Below, piece after piece: positions 33,395 through 41,727 of a DNA stretch of 64,000 bases. The stretch is from positions 62,001-126,000 of the forward strand of contig NZ_MIEH01000017.1 of assembly GCF_001754075.1 (NCBI RefSeq). The letters run 5' to 3'. Position 1 is the stretch's first letter. Every line of letters starts with the position of its first letter. The translations under genes were made by a program, and so were the position numbers. Source of the stretch: Merdimonas faecis (GTDB lineage Bacteria; Bacillota; Clostridia; Lachnospirales; Lachnospiraceae). Below the pieces are notes generated by a model. It ran no database searches, was not told the origin of the DNA, and worked only from the letters and a program-made list of their open reading frames with translations.

Positions 33395-33922
33395 ATGAAA
33401 ATATGTAAACAGTGTGGAGCTGAAGTGGCAGACAATGCATCTTTTTGCGCAAAGTGTGGTGCAAAGATGGAAGCAACTGGAAATGCCGGCGGTGCCGGAA
33501 ATACAGGAAATATGGGAAATGCCGGTGCGAACATGAATCAGGGACAGTATCAGCAGTATTACCAGGCGCCGGTAGATCCTTATGATCACACGGCAGAATT
33601 TGACCAGAAGGATATTTCAGATAATAAGGTGTTTGCGATGATCGCTTATCTGATCGGTACGATGGGGATTATCATTGCTCTGCTTGCCAGCCATAAGTCA
33701 CCTTATGCGATGTTCCATGTAAGACAGGCGCTGAAGTTTACGGTTCTTATGACGCTGACAGGAATCGTGGCGCTGATCCTGGTGTGGACATTTATCGTAC
33801 CGATTGCGGCAGGGTTGTTTATTCTTGTACTGTTTGTGTGCAGGATTATTGCGTTTTTCTCAATCTGCGGCGGCAAGGCAAAAGAGCCTTACATTATCAG
33901 AAACTTTAATTTCCTGAGATAA
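33395..33922 (+). CDS. Zinc-ribbon protein with C-terminal membrane domain
   Basis: The product has 175 residues with AAGGAGG upstream. Zinc ribbon CKQCGAEVADNASFCAKCG, a Gly/Asn-rich linker, then two to three membrane helices (FAMIAYLIGTMGIIIALLAS, FTVLMTLTGIVALILVW, AAGLFILVLFVCRIIAFF). It is like DUF4870-type proteins. Role unknown; it shares the zinc-ribbon plus membrane layout with the gene at 31053, which suggests they belong together around the amidase fusion. Confidence 0.8.
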   Translation: MKICKQCGAEVADNASFCAKCGAKMEATGNAGGAGNTGNMGNAGANMNQGQYQQYYQAPVDPYDHTAEFDQKDISDNKVFAMIAYLIGTMGIIIALLASHKSPYAMFHVRQALKFTVLMTLTGIVALILVWTFIVPIAAGLFILVLFVCRIIAFFSICGGKAKEPYIIRNFNFLR

Positions 33923-33970
33923 TGAAGGGCTGAGTGGTTTGCCGGAGTTGTTGTAAGGACAATTATGACC

Positions 33971-33999
33971 TTGACAAATCAGAAACGATAGATTAGAAT
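33971..33999 (+). promoter_or_regulatory. Promoter of the proS T-box transcript
   Basis: TTGACA (33971-33976), 17 bp, TAGAAT (33994-33999): near-consensus vegetative promoter directly before the T-box leader. Confidence 0.85.
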
Positions 34000-34005
34000 T
34001 ACGAT

Positions 34006-34255
34006 TAACTCAAGATTTTTATGGGCTGTGAAGAGGATTAGTACACAAAAAGCAGGCTCAGAGAGGAGATCAGATGGTGAGAGATCTCTGCCGGAAGCTT
34101 TGGTGGAACCGGCCTTGGAGCCCCTGCATGAAGATGCAGCGTTCTGCCAGCGTTAATGGTAAATGGAGAGAACTGTTAATTTTTGCAGTTAACTAGGGTG
34201 GTACCGCCGAACTTTTCGGTCCCTTTTGGGGAGCGCAAAGATCGGCGGTTTTATT
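34006..34255 (+). promoter_or_regulatory. T-box riboswitch controlling proS
   Basis: The leader has a Stem I region (about 34049-34130, outer strands GCAGGCTC and GAGCCCCTGC) holding proline-type CCG and CCT triplets. The conserved T-box AGGGTGGTACCGCC lies at 34194-34207. A terminator with CCGCCGA and TCGGCGG arms and TTTTATT follows (34204-34253). Uncharged tRNA-Pro would stabilise the antiterminator and allow proS expression. The specifier triplet is not certain from reading alone. Confidence 0.9.
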
Positions 34256-34410
34256 GTGTTCAAATAATTTGTATGGATTTGACACCTGGATTTTGTGACA
34301 TGCCGAAAATGGCGCTTCTGGAAAACAAATGTCTGGTGGAAGAAGGCTTTCGCCAAAGCAACAGCGGAGAGATGCTCCGCGTATCATGCGTTGAAAAGGA
34401 GAGAAGAGAC

Positions 34411-35850
34411 ATGGCAAAGGAAAAATTAGTCAAAAACATTACACCGCGTGACGAAAATTTCGCACAGTGGTACACAGATGTTGTCCGGGAGGCAAATCTG
34501 TGTGATTATTCAAGTGTAAAAGGATGTTTGAATTATCTGCCAAACGGATATGCCATTTGGGAGCTGATCCAGGCGGATCTGGACAAACGTTTTAAAGAGA
34601 CGGGTGTAGAAAACGTATATCTGCCGATGCTGATTCCGGAAAATCTTCTGGAAAAGGAAGCGGAGCATGTAGAAGGATTTGCTCCGGAGGTTGCATGGGT
34701 TACCCACGGCGGAATGGAAAGACTGCAGGAGAGAATGTGTATCCGTCCTACTTCAGAGACCATGTTCTGTGATCTGTGGGCGAAGACGGTGCGTTCATAC
34801 AGAGACCTGCCGAAGGTATGGAACCAGTGGAATTCCGTGCTTCGCTGGGAGAAGACTACCAGACCTTTCCTGCGTTCCAGAGAATTTCTGTGGCAGGAAG
34901 GCCATACGCTTCATGCAACTTATGAAGAGGCAGAAGAAAGAACGATCCAGATGTGGGAAGTCTATAAGGATTGCTACAGAGAGACGCTGGCAATCCCGTT
35001 TGTAGCCGGAAGAAAGGCGGAGCATGAGAAGTTTGCAGGCGCTCAGGACACATATACCATCGAAGCGCTGATGCATGACGGAAAAGCGCTGCAGTCCGCA
35101 ACCAGCCATTTCTTCGGAAGTGGATTCCCGGATGCATTTGATATTAAATATGTAGATAAGAACAACCAGCTTCAGAGCGCTTATGAGACGTCCTGGGGAT
35201 GGTCTACCAGAAGTATTGGTGCATTGATCATGGTACACGGTGATGATGACGGATTGGTGCTGCCGCCGCACGTAGCGCCGGTAGAGTGCCGGATCATTCC
35301 GATCGCACAGCATAAGGAAGGCGTTCTTGACAGATCCTACGCGCTTCTGGATGAACTGAAAAAAGCAGGATACAGAGTGAAGATTGATGACTCTGACAAG
35401 AGCACAGGATGGAAATTCTCCGAACAGGAAATCCTGGGAATTCCGACCCGTATCGAGATCGGACCGAAGGATCTGGAGAAAAACCAGGTAGTAGTTGTGC
35501 GCCGTGACAATCGTGAAAAAATCGTGGTGTCCCTGGACGAGATCGCAGTGAAGCTGCGTGAAATTCTGGAGCAGGAGCAGCAGGATATGTACAACAGAGC
35601 TAATGAGTTCCTTCAGAATCATATTGATACAGCAGTTACCATGGACGAAATGGTGGAAAAATTTAAGGCAAACCGGGGCTTTGTAAAAGCATGCTGGTGT
35701 GGAGATCCGGAGTGCGAGGGTGAAGTAAAATACGCTACCGGCGGTGCGGCAACCCGATGCCTGATCGAAGACGAAGAGATGATTTCCGACAAGTGTATCT
35801 GGTGTGGAAAACCTGCTAAGCATATGGTATATTGGGGAAAATCATATTAA
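34411..35850 (+). CDS. proS: Prolyl-tRNA synthetase, archaeal/eukaryote-like type
   Basis: The product has 479 residues from the ATG at 34411, with AAGGAG upstream; the frame is open back to 34183 through the T-box but that is leader. Class II motifs are FLRSREFLWQEGHT and GWSTRSIGALIMVHGDDDGL. An anticodon-binding domain and a C-terminal Cys-containing zinc-like domain (CWCGDPECEGEV... CIWCGK) ending in WGKSY follow. This is the shorter form without the bacterial editing insertion. About 155 nt separate the T-box terminator from the start. Confidence 0.95.
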   Translation: MAKEKLVKNITPRDENFAQWYTDVVREANLCDYSSVKGCLNYLPNGYAIWELIQADLDKRFKETGVENVYLPMLIPENLLEKEAEHVEGFAPEVAWVTHGGMERLQERMCIRPTSETMFCDLWAKTVRSYRDLPKVWNQWNSVLRWEKTTRPFLRSREFLWQEGHTLHATYEEAEERTIQMWEVYKDCYRETLAIPFVAGRKAEHEKFAGAQDTYTIEALMHDGKALQSATSHFFGSGFPDAFDIKYVDKNNQLQSAYETSWGWSTRSIGALIMVHGDDDGLVLPPHVAPVECRIIPIAQHKEGVLDRSYALLDELKKAGYRVKIDDSDKSTGWKFSEQEILGIPTRIEIGPKDLEKNQVVVVRRDNREKIVVSLDEIAVKLREILEQEQQDMYNRANEFLQNHIDTAVTMDEMVEKFKANRGFVKACWCGDPECEGEVKYATGGAATRCLIEDEEMISDKCIWCGKPAKHMVYWGKSY

Positions 35851-35857
35851 AAACTTC

Positions 35858-35899
35858 CATTGGGGACGGGGGATTTTCAGAAATCCCCCGTCCCCAATG
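35858..35899. repeat. Dispersed palindrome, family A, copy 2 (left of RAYT)
   Basis: A 42-bp palindrome with arms CATTGGGGACGGGGGATTTT/C. Together with the inverted copy at 36751-36806 it brackets the RAYT gene. Confidence 0.92.
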
Positions 35900-35955
35900 A
35901 AACTATTGATAAAAGCTGTCCCTTTTTCCACAAAATGTGGATAAGGAGGGATTCT

Positions 35956-36723
35956 GTGGCGCGAGAAGCTAGAAAAGAAAGCAGCACGAAGATTTATCAT
36001 ATCGTGAATCGTGGGATTGAGAGGCGTTCTATTTTTGCAGAAAAGCGTGAACGCACAAGAATGATAAATATTATTCGTGAAAATTGGAAAAAATATCAAG
36101 TTAATTTCTATGCATATTGCATTATGCCAAATCATTTTCATATGCTGGTGCAGGCTGATCTAAAGGCACTGGCACTGTTCATAGCTGTAATCTCGGCAAG
36201 ATACGCATTGTATTATAATTATAAGCATCAAAGATCCGGATATGTATTTCAGAATCGATACCGCAGTCAATGTGTGGAGAATGAAGCATATTTTTGGAAC
36301 TGTTTAAGGTATATTCATCTGAATCCGGTCAGGGCGAAGCTGTCAGACGACCTGGTCAGTTATCATCACGGGAGTATGAGGGAATATTTTACGATTTTGG
36401 AAGAAGATGAGCAGATTCTCTGCCCGGAGGCTTTTGGGAAAATCAAAGAACGATTCGGAAATGGCCGAAATTTTCTGGAATTCCATGATCAAACATGCCA
36501 GGAATTATTTATCGATACTCGAGAGGAAGAGTTTGAGCAAAAGGTAGAAATTGCAGAGCAGATTCTGAACGCATGTGCGGCGGCAGAGGGTATTTCTTTG
36601 ATAGAAGCTTTGGATTATGCAGAGGTGAGAAAACGGTATGAGGCGGAGGTGAAACAGGCTCTGAATATATCCTGGAGCAATGTGGAAAACATCCGCGATA
36701 CGGTTAGAAACAGGTTAGTATAA
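35956..36723 (+). CDS. REP-associated tyrosine transposase (RAYT, Y1/HUH type)
   Basis: The product has 255 residues from a GTG at 35956, with AAGGAGGG five bases upstream; the longer frame from 35860 starts inside the palindrome. IS200-like signatures: KIYHIVNRGIERRSIF, the HUH-type metal motif in IMPNHFHMLVQ, a helix with candidate tyrosines ARYALYYNYKHQRSGYVFQN, and LRYIHLNPVRAKL. This pattern is TnpA_REP. RAYTs nick and join at REP palindromes as single strands and are domesticated relatives of IS200/IS605 transposases. The gene is bracketed by two copies of the family A palindrome in inverted orientation, and further copies lie across the window. Confidence 0.9.
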   Translation: MAREARKESSTKIYHIVNRGIERRSIFAEKRERTRMINIIRENWKKYQVNFYAYCIMPNHFHMLVQADLKALALFIAVISARYALYYNYKHQRSGYVFQNRYRSQCVENEAYFWNCLRYIHLNPVRAKLSDDLVSYHHGSMREYFTILEEDEQILCPEAFGKIKERFGNGRNFLEFHDQTCQELFIDTREEEFEQKVEIAEQILNACAAAEGISLIEALDYAEVRKRYEAEVKQALNISWSNVENIRDTVRNRLV

Positions 36724-36750
36724 CGTGGAAAATGTGGAAAAAGGGATGGC

Positions 36751-36806
36751 TTTCCGTGAATGGGGACGGGGGATTTCTGGAAATCCCCCGTCCCCATTCA
36801 CGGAAA
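36751..36806. repeat. Dispersed palindrome, family A, copy 3 (right of RAYT), extended arms
   Basis: The outer arms TTTCCGTGAATGGGGACGGG continue the complementarity to 28 bp on each side, longer than other copies. The centre GGATTTCTGGAAATCC is the inverted form of the left copy. Confidence 0.92.
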
Positions 36807-36849
36807 ATATGTTATGATAAGAATGATGTTGATAAGTGGAGGAGAAATT

Positions 36850-38178
36850 GTGGATAACAGGAAGATTGTTTTGCCTGAGAAAGTTAATGATATTATATTG
36901 GCTCTGCAGCGGCATGGTTATGAGGCTTATGCGGTAGGGGGCTGTGTTCGGGATTCGCTGCTGGGAAGGGAGCCGGAGGACTGGGATATTACGACTTCTG
37001 CGACCCCTGTGGAGGTGAAGGCGATTTTTCCCAGGACGTTTGATACGGGAATTCAGCATGGGACGGTCACTGTGCTTCTGGGTAAAGAAGGCTTTGAGGT
37101 CACGACGTACAGAATTGACGGGAAGTACGAGGATTCCAGACATCCAAAGGAGGTGACCTATACGGCCTGCTTAAAGGAAGACCTTCGGAGAAGAGATTTT
37201 ACGATTAATGCGATGGCCTACAATGCATCGGAAGGGCTGATCGACATTTTCGGGGGGATTGAAGATCTGGAGCAGGGCGTGATTCGCTGTGTGGGAAATG
37301 CCAGGGAGCGGTTTTCTGAGGACGCACTGCGGATCCTTCGAGGCGTACGGTTCGCTGCGCAGCTGGGATTTGCGATCGAGGAGGAAACGCGAAAGGGAAT
37401 GAGGGAGCTGGCGCCTTCGCTCCGTAAAATCAGTGCGGAACGAATCCAGGTCGAACTCGTAAAGCTGTTGGTATCAGACCGCCCGGACATGATGCGTGAG
37501 GCTTATGAACTGGGGCTGACCCGTGAATTTCTGCCGGAGTTTGACCGTTTGATGGAGACAGAGCAGGAAACGCCACATCACATGTACAATGTGGGTGAAC
37601 ACACACTGCATGCGATGCTGAATGTAAGAGCAGATAAAATCCTACGGCTTACGATGCTTCTGCATGATATGGGGAAACCGGCTTTAAAAACGGTAGACGA
37701 AACAGGGCGGGCGCATTTTAAAAAGCATGCGTTTGAAAGCGAGAAAATTACGAAGCAGGTGCTGCGAAGGCTGAAGTTTGATAACGATACACTGCATAAC
37801 GTATCGCGGCTTGTGTTCTACCATGACTATCGGATGCCGGCGGATCCTAAGGCGGTCCGGCGTGCGATGAACAAAATTGGTGAAGATATATTTCCCTGTT
37901 ACATGGAAGTCCGGCGGGCAGATGTGCTGGCCCAAAGTATGTATAAACGGGAGGAAAAGGTAAAAAATCTGGATGAGATTGAAGAACTGTACCGGCAGAT
38001 TGTGGATGCAGGTCAGTGCGTTTCTCTGAAGAACCTTGCGGTGACAGGGAAAGATTTAATCGCAGCCGGGATGGAGCCAGGAAAAGAAATAGGAGAAAAA
38101 TTAAATGAACTTCTGGCGTTGGTCATTGATCAGCCAGAACTCAACACAAAAGAAGAGTTATTAAAACATTTGGGATAA
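36850..38178 (+). CDS. cca: CCA tRNA nucleotidyltransferase
   Basis: The product has 442 residues from a GTG at 36850, with GGAGGAG upstream; longer frames run back into the palindrome. The head domain has GGCVRDSLLGREPEDWDITT and the RRDFTINAMAY block. A tRNA-binding helical region and an HD domain (RLTMLLHDMGKPALK) follow. It adds or repairs the CCA end of tRNAs. Length and motifs are complete. Confidence 0.93.
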   Translation: MDNRKIVLPEKVNDIILALQRHGYEAYAVGGCVRDSLLGREPEDWDITTSATPVEVKAIFPRTFDTGIQHGTVTVLLGKEGFEVTTYRIDGKYEDSRHPKEVTYTACLKEDLRRRDFTINAMAYNASEGLIDIFGGIEDLEQGVIRCVGNARERFSEDALRILRGVRFAAQLGFAIEEETRKGMRELAPSLRKISAERIQVELVKLLVSDRPDMMREAYELGLTREFLPEFDRLMETEQETPHHMYNVGEHTLHAMLNVRADKILRLTMLLHDMGKPALKTVDETGRAHFKKHAFESEKITKQVLRRLKFDNDTLHNVSRLVFYHDYRMPADPKAVRRAMNKIGEDIFPCYMEVRRADVLAQSMYKREEKVKNLDEIEELYRQIVDAGQCVSLKNLAVTGKDLIAAGMEPGKEIGEKLNELLALVIDQPELNTKEELLKHLG

Positions 38179-38217
38179 CTTTTTGGAAAACTGTGTGGAT
38201 AAGTCAAGAACCTATGT

Positions 38218-38259
38218 CAATGGGGACGGGGGATTTCTGGAAATCCCCCGTCCCCATTG
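38218..38259. repeat. Dispersed palindrome, family A, copy 4
   Basis: A 42-bp palindrome with arms CAATGGGGACGGGGGATTTC. Its centre equals that of the copy at 36751. It ends one base before the sigma-E-type promoter of the next gene. Confidence 0.92.
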
Positions 38260-38288
38260 GCATATTTCTCTTCCCCGGGGCATACGCT
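38260..38288 (+). promoter_or_regulatory. Sigma-E-type sporulation promoter
   Basis: GCATATT (38260-38266), 14 bp, CATACGCT (38281-38288) fits the Bacillus sigma-E consensus KMATATT-N14-CATACAMT at all but one position. The downstream gene is a spore-coat-type gene, which agrees. Confidence 0.7.
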
Positions 38289-38324
38289 AGAAAGAACATG
38301 TAATGTAAGATACAGGGGATGCGT

Positions 38325-39407
38325 ATGCAGGAATATGAACGAGCGGTTTTGGAAAAATATGATATTGATGTCATCGGCACCCGTAAAACCAGGGGTGCTA
38401 TTTTATGCGAAACGAATCTGGGGCTTTTACTTTTGAAAGAGGTGAAGGGTTCCGAGAAGCGTATTCCTGTATTATGCGGGGTGTATGATTTCCTTCAGCG
38501 GCAGGGCTATGAAAAGGTTGATCATATATTGAAAACGAAGGAAGGGGAATGTGCGGCCCGAATGGAGGATGGCGGTGTCTATGTCCTGAAACGCTGGTTC
38601 CAGGGGCGGGAGTGTGATGTCCGCAAACCGGCAGAACTGCTTTCGGCGTCCGGCAATCTGGCGAAGCTCCATATGGTCATGAGGTGGCCGGACGGTCCTG
38701 TGCGGGAGACAGGGCTTAACGGGGAGACAGGGCTTAACGGGGAAACAAAGCCTGCAGGGAAAATAAAAAAATCAGACCTGACAGAAGGTCTGGAGTCGGA
38801 ATATCTGCGCCACAACAGAGAACTTTCTAAAGTGCGGAAGTTTGTGCGAAGTGTGTCGCTGAAAGGGGAGTTTGAATATGCTTTCCTGCGCTGCTTCGAT
38901 CAGATGTACCAGTGGGGAGAGGCCGCGCTGCAGGAGCTTATGACATCCGGCTGCGGAAAGCTTTTAAAGGAAAGCAGGCGTCAGGGATGCATGGTGCATG
39001 GAGAATACAATTATCATAATATTTTAATGATCCAGGGGGACTATAATTATCGCAAAGAGCCCTACCGGATCGCCACTACCAATTTTGAAAAGTTCAAACC
39101 GGATGTTCAGGTGGAGGATCTCTATTACTTTCTGCGTAAGGTCATGGAAAAGCATGGGTGGAAGGTAAGGCTTGGAGATAATATGCTCAACGCATATGCG
39201 GCAATCCGTCCGCTGTCGGAAGCGGAAATGGAATATCTCTGCGTCAGGTTCATTTATCCGGAGAAATTCTGGAAGACAGCGGACTCCTATTACCGTTCCA
39301 ATAAAGCATGGGTTTCGTCAAAAAACATAGAAAAACTGCAGACAGCGATCCAGCAGACTGAGGAAAAGAAGCGTTTTTTAGAAGAGATATTTTCTTTTCA
39401 TTTGTAA
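38325..39407 (+). CDS. CotS-like spore coat protein (kinase-fold)
   Basis: The product has 360 residues from the ATG at 38325 (AGGGG seven bases upstream; an ATG at 38319 is too close). It resembles the CotS/YutH family of aminoglycoside-phosphotransferase-fold spore coat proteins. The loop HGEYNYHNILM corresponds to HGDxxxxN, with Glu in place of the catalytic Asp, and no clear DFD/DFE metal motif follows (TTNFEKFKPD). It is likely a non-catalytic scaffold. An imperfect tandem repeat, ETGLNG-ETGLNG-ET, interrupts the middle. Expression in the mother cell under sigma-E is inferred from the promoter at 38260. Confidence 0.8.
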   Translation: MQEYERAVLEKYDIDVIGTRKTRGAILCETNLGLLLLKEVKGSEKRIPVLCGVYDFLQRQGYEKVDHILKTKEGECAARMEDGGVYVLKRWFQGRECDVRKPAELLSASGNLAKLHMVMRWPDGPVRETGLNGETGLNGETKPAGKIKKSDLTEGLESEYLRHNRELSKVRKFVRSVSLKGEFEYAFLRCFDQMYQWGEAALQELMTSGCGKLLKESRRQGCMVHGEYNYHNILMIQGDYNYRKEPYRIATTNFEKFKPDVQVEDLYYFLRKVMEKHGWKVRLGDNMLNAYAAIRPLSEAEMEYLCVRFIYPEKFWKTADSYYRSNKAWVSSKNIEKLQTAIQQTEEKKRFLEEIFSFHL

Positions 39408-39423
39408 ACTCCTGTTGTATAAT
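39395..39423 (+). promoter_or_regulatory. Promoter of the phosphoglucomutase gene
   Basis: TTTTCA (39395-39400), 17 bp, TATAAT (39418-39423), 30 bp before the start; it overlaps the end of the coat gene. Confidence 0.6.
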
Positions 39424-39452
39424 ATATACATTAAGGATAGGAGGTACCAAAA

Positions 39453-41186
39453 ATGGAATATCGCGAAAGCTACGAGGAATGGTTGCGGAATCCATATTTT
39501 GATGAAGCCACGAAAGAAGAGCTTCGGAGTATAGGGGATGACGACAACGAGATAAAAGAACGTTTTTACAGGGAACTGGAATTCGGGACAGCAGGACTGC
39601 GCGGCGTGATTGGCGCGGGAACAAACCGTATGAATATTTATACAGTCCGCAAGGCGACTCAGGGGCTTGCCAATTATATTATAAAAAATAACGGGCAGGA
39701 AAAAGGAGTTGCCATTGCCTATGATTCCCGCCGCATGTCTCCTGAATTCGCAGACGAAGCGGCCCGCTGCCTTGCGGCAAATGGAATCAAGGCATATATT
39801 TTCGAATCTCTGCGTCCGACGCCGGAGCTGTCCTATGCAGTCAGAAGGCTTGGGTGTATTGCAGGTATTAACATCACCGCCAGTCATAACCCGCCGGAGT
39901 ATAATGGCTACAAGGTATACTGGGAGGATGGTGCCCAGATCACTCCGCCTCACGACAAAGGGATCATGGATGAGGTAAAGGCAGTGACCGATTACAATAC
40001 TGTAAAAACTATGGACCGTGAAGAAGCTAAAACAGCAGGACTTTACGAAGTGATCGGCGAAGAAGTAGATGACGGCTATATTGCAGAGCTGAAAAAGCAG
40101 GTAATCCATCAGGATTCCATTAATGCGGTAGGAAGAGATCTGAAGATCGTATACAGTCCTCTTCATGGAACCGGGAATATCCCTGCCAGACGGATTTTAA
40201 AAGAACTGGGCTTTACCAATGTGTATGTGGTAAAAGAGCAGGAGCTGCCGGATGGAGAGTTCCCAACGGTATCCTATCCAAATCCGGAAGCAAAGGAAGC
40301 CTTTGAGCTGGGGCTTAAGCTTGCCAAAGAAGTGGATGCGGATCTGATCCTGGCAACGGATCCGGATGCAGACCGCCTGGGCGTGTATGTAAAAGACACT
40401 GCGTCCGGAGAGTATAAAGTGCTGACCGGCAACATGTCCGGATGCCTGCTGGCTGATTATGAGATCGGGCAGAGAAAAGCACTTTACGGCCTGCCGGATG
40501 ACGGATTCCTGATCAAAACTATCGTGACCTCCAATCTGGCTGACGCCATTGCAAAAGGATATGATATCGGCTTGATTGAAGTGCTGACCGGTTTCAAATA
40601 TATCGGGCAGCAGATCCTGAAGTTTGAAACCACCGGAAAAGGGACGTATCTGTTTGGCTTCGAGGAAAGCTACGGATGTCTGATCGGTACCCATGCAAGA
40701 GATAAGGATGCCATCGTGGCGACTATGGCGTTGTGCGAGGCGGCAGCCTACTACCGTACCCAGGGAAAGACACTTTGGGATGCAATGCTGGATATGTACG
40801 AGAGATACGGCTATTACAAAGATGATATTCAGTCCATTACGCTGAAAGGGATTGAAGGACTTCAGAAGATCCAGCAGATCATGGACACGCTCCGGAAAAA
40901 CCCGCCGGCCGAGATTGGCGGATACACGGTGCTGAAAGCAAGGGACTACCAGGCAGATACCATTAAGGATACAGTAACCGGTGAAGTAACAAAGACAGGA
41001 CTTCCATCCTCCAATGTATTATATTATGATCTTTCTGACGACGCATGGGTATGCGTACGTCCTTCCGGAACCGAGCCAAAAGTAAAATTTTACTATGGAA
41101 TCAAAGGCGATTCCCTTGCGGACGCTGAAGAAAAATCGGCAAAATTAGGGGAAGAAGTTCTGGCAATGATCGATGCAATACTGTAG
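39453..41186 (+). CDS. Phosphoglucomutase / phospho-sugar mutase
   Basis: The product has 577 residues with AGGAGG upstream. It carries all four alpha-phosphohexomutase motifs: phosphoserine loop TASHNPPEYNGYK, metal loop ATDPDADRLG, sugar loop FGFEESYGCL and phosphate loop RPSGTEPKVKFY. Length and GTAGLRG start place it with PGM2-type phosphoglucomutase/phosphopentomutases. It interconverts glucose-1- and glucose-6-phosphate, feeding the GlgC reaction. Confidence 0.93.
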   Translation: MEYRESYEEWLRNPYFDEATKEELRSIGDDDNEIKERFYRELEFGTAGLRGVIGAGTNRMNIYTVRKATQGLANYIIKNNGQEKGVAIAYDSRRMSPEFADEAARCLAANGIKAYIFESLRPTPELSYAVRRLGCIAGINITASHNPPEYNGYKVYWEDGAQITPPHDKGIMDEVKAVTDYNTVKTMDREEAKTAGLYEVIGEEVDDGYIAELKKQVIHQDSINAVGRDLKIVYSPLHGTGNIPARRILKELGFTNVYVVKEQELPDGEFPTVSYPNPEAKEAFELGLKLAKEVDADLILATDPDADRLGVYVKDTASGEYKVLTGNMSGCLLADYEIGQRKALYGLPDDGFLIKTIVTSNLADAIAKGYDIGLIEVLTGFKYIGQQILKFETTGKGTYLFGFEESYGCLIGTHARDKDAIVATMALCEAAAYYRTQGKTLWDAMLDMYERYGYYKDDIQSITLKGIEGLQKIQQIMDTLRKNPPAEIGGYTVLKARDYQADTIKDTVTGEVTKTGLPSSNVLYYDLSDDAWVCVRPSGTEPKVKFYYGIKGDSLADAEEKSAKLGEEVLAMIDAIL

Positions 41187-41240
41187 ACCTGCGAAAAAGG
41201 CAAAAACCCTTGAAAACTGGGGAAAAACTGTGAAAAAATC

Positions 41241-41269
41241 TTGACAAACAGGGGCAAAACAGGTATAAC
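41241..41269 (+). promoter_or_regulatory. Promoter of hup
   Basis: TTGACA (41241-41246), 17 bp, TATAAC (41264-41269). A second extended -10, TGTTATACT, lies near 41313-41321 closer to the gene. Confidence 0.8.
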
Positions 41270-41380
41270 AGTAACTAAGGCACGGCAAGCATGGAATAAA
41301 ATATGCAGGACCGGTGTTATACTAATCGTAGAACTTAAAGCAGTAAGATTCTATATTTGAACAAGAGGAGGAAATTATCC

Positions 41381-41656
41381 ATGAACAAAACAGAATTAAT
41401 TGCAGCTATTGCAGATCAGGCAGAATTGTCCAAGAAGGATTCTGAGAAAGCTTTAAAAGCATTTATCGATGTAGTAACAGATGAGCTGAAGAAAGATCAC
41501 AAAGTACAGCTGGTTGGATTCGGAACTTTCGAAGTAAGCCAGAGAGCAGCAAGAGAGGGAAGAAATCCTCAGACAGGAAAGACCATGAAGATCGACGCCT
41601 GCAAGGCACCGAAGTTCAAAGCTGGAAAAGCTTTAAAAGATGCAGTAAATGCATAA
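41381..41656 (+). CDS. hup: DNA-binding protein HU
   Basis: The product has 91 residues from the ATG at 41381, with AGGAGG upstream. Typical HU sequence: [48 protein letters not shown] in the DNA-gripping arm and [12 protein letters not shown]. It is a dimeric nucleoid protein. A terminator-like stem at 41682 separates it from rqcP, so it is expressed at a higher level than the genes after it. Confidence 0.97.
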   Translation: MNKTELIAAIADQAELSKKDSEKALKAFIDVVTDELKKDHKVQLVGFGTFEVSQRAAREGRNPQTGKTMKIDACKAPKFKAGKALKDAVNA

Positions 41657-41681
41657 TTCAGTTGGTAAAATATAAAATCGG

Positions 41682-41712
41682 ACAGGCTGCGGAAACGCAG
41701 TCTGTTTTTATT
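41682..41712 (+). terminator. Terminator or attenuator between hup and rqcP
   Basis: ACAGGCTGCG-GAAA-CGCAGTCTGT followed by TTTTATT, a GNRA-type loop and near-perfect stem. Confidence 0.85.
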
Positions 41713-41727
41713 CTCAGGGAGGAACAT

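Noticed and set aside
34795-35823. 342-residue antisense ORF opposite proS
   Set aside because: Shadow of a strong coding gene, no ribosome site and composition set by the sense strand.
35860-35955. Upstream ATG starts for RAYT (and at 36760 for cca), both giving MGTGDF.KSPVP
   Set aside because: The shared peptide is just the translated palindrome; the real starts are GTG codons with AAGGAGGG or GGAGGAG.
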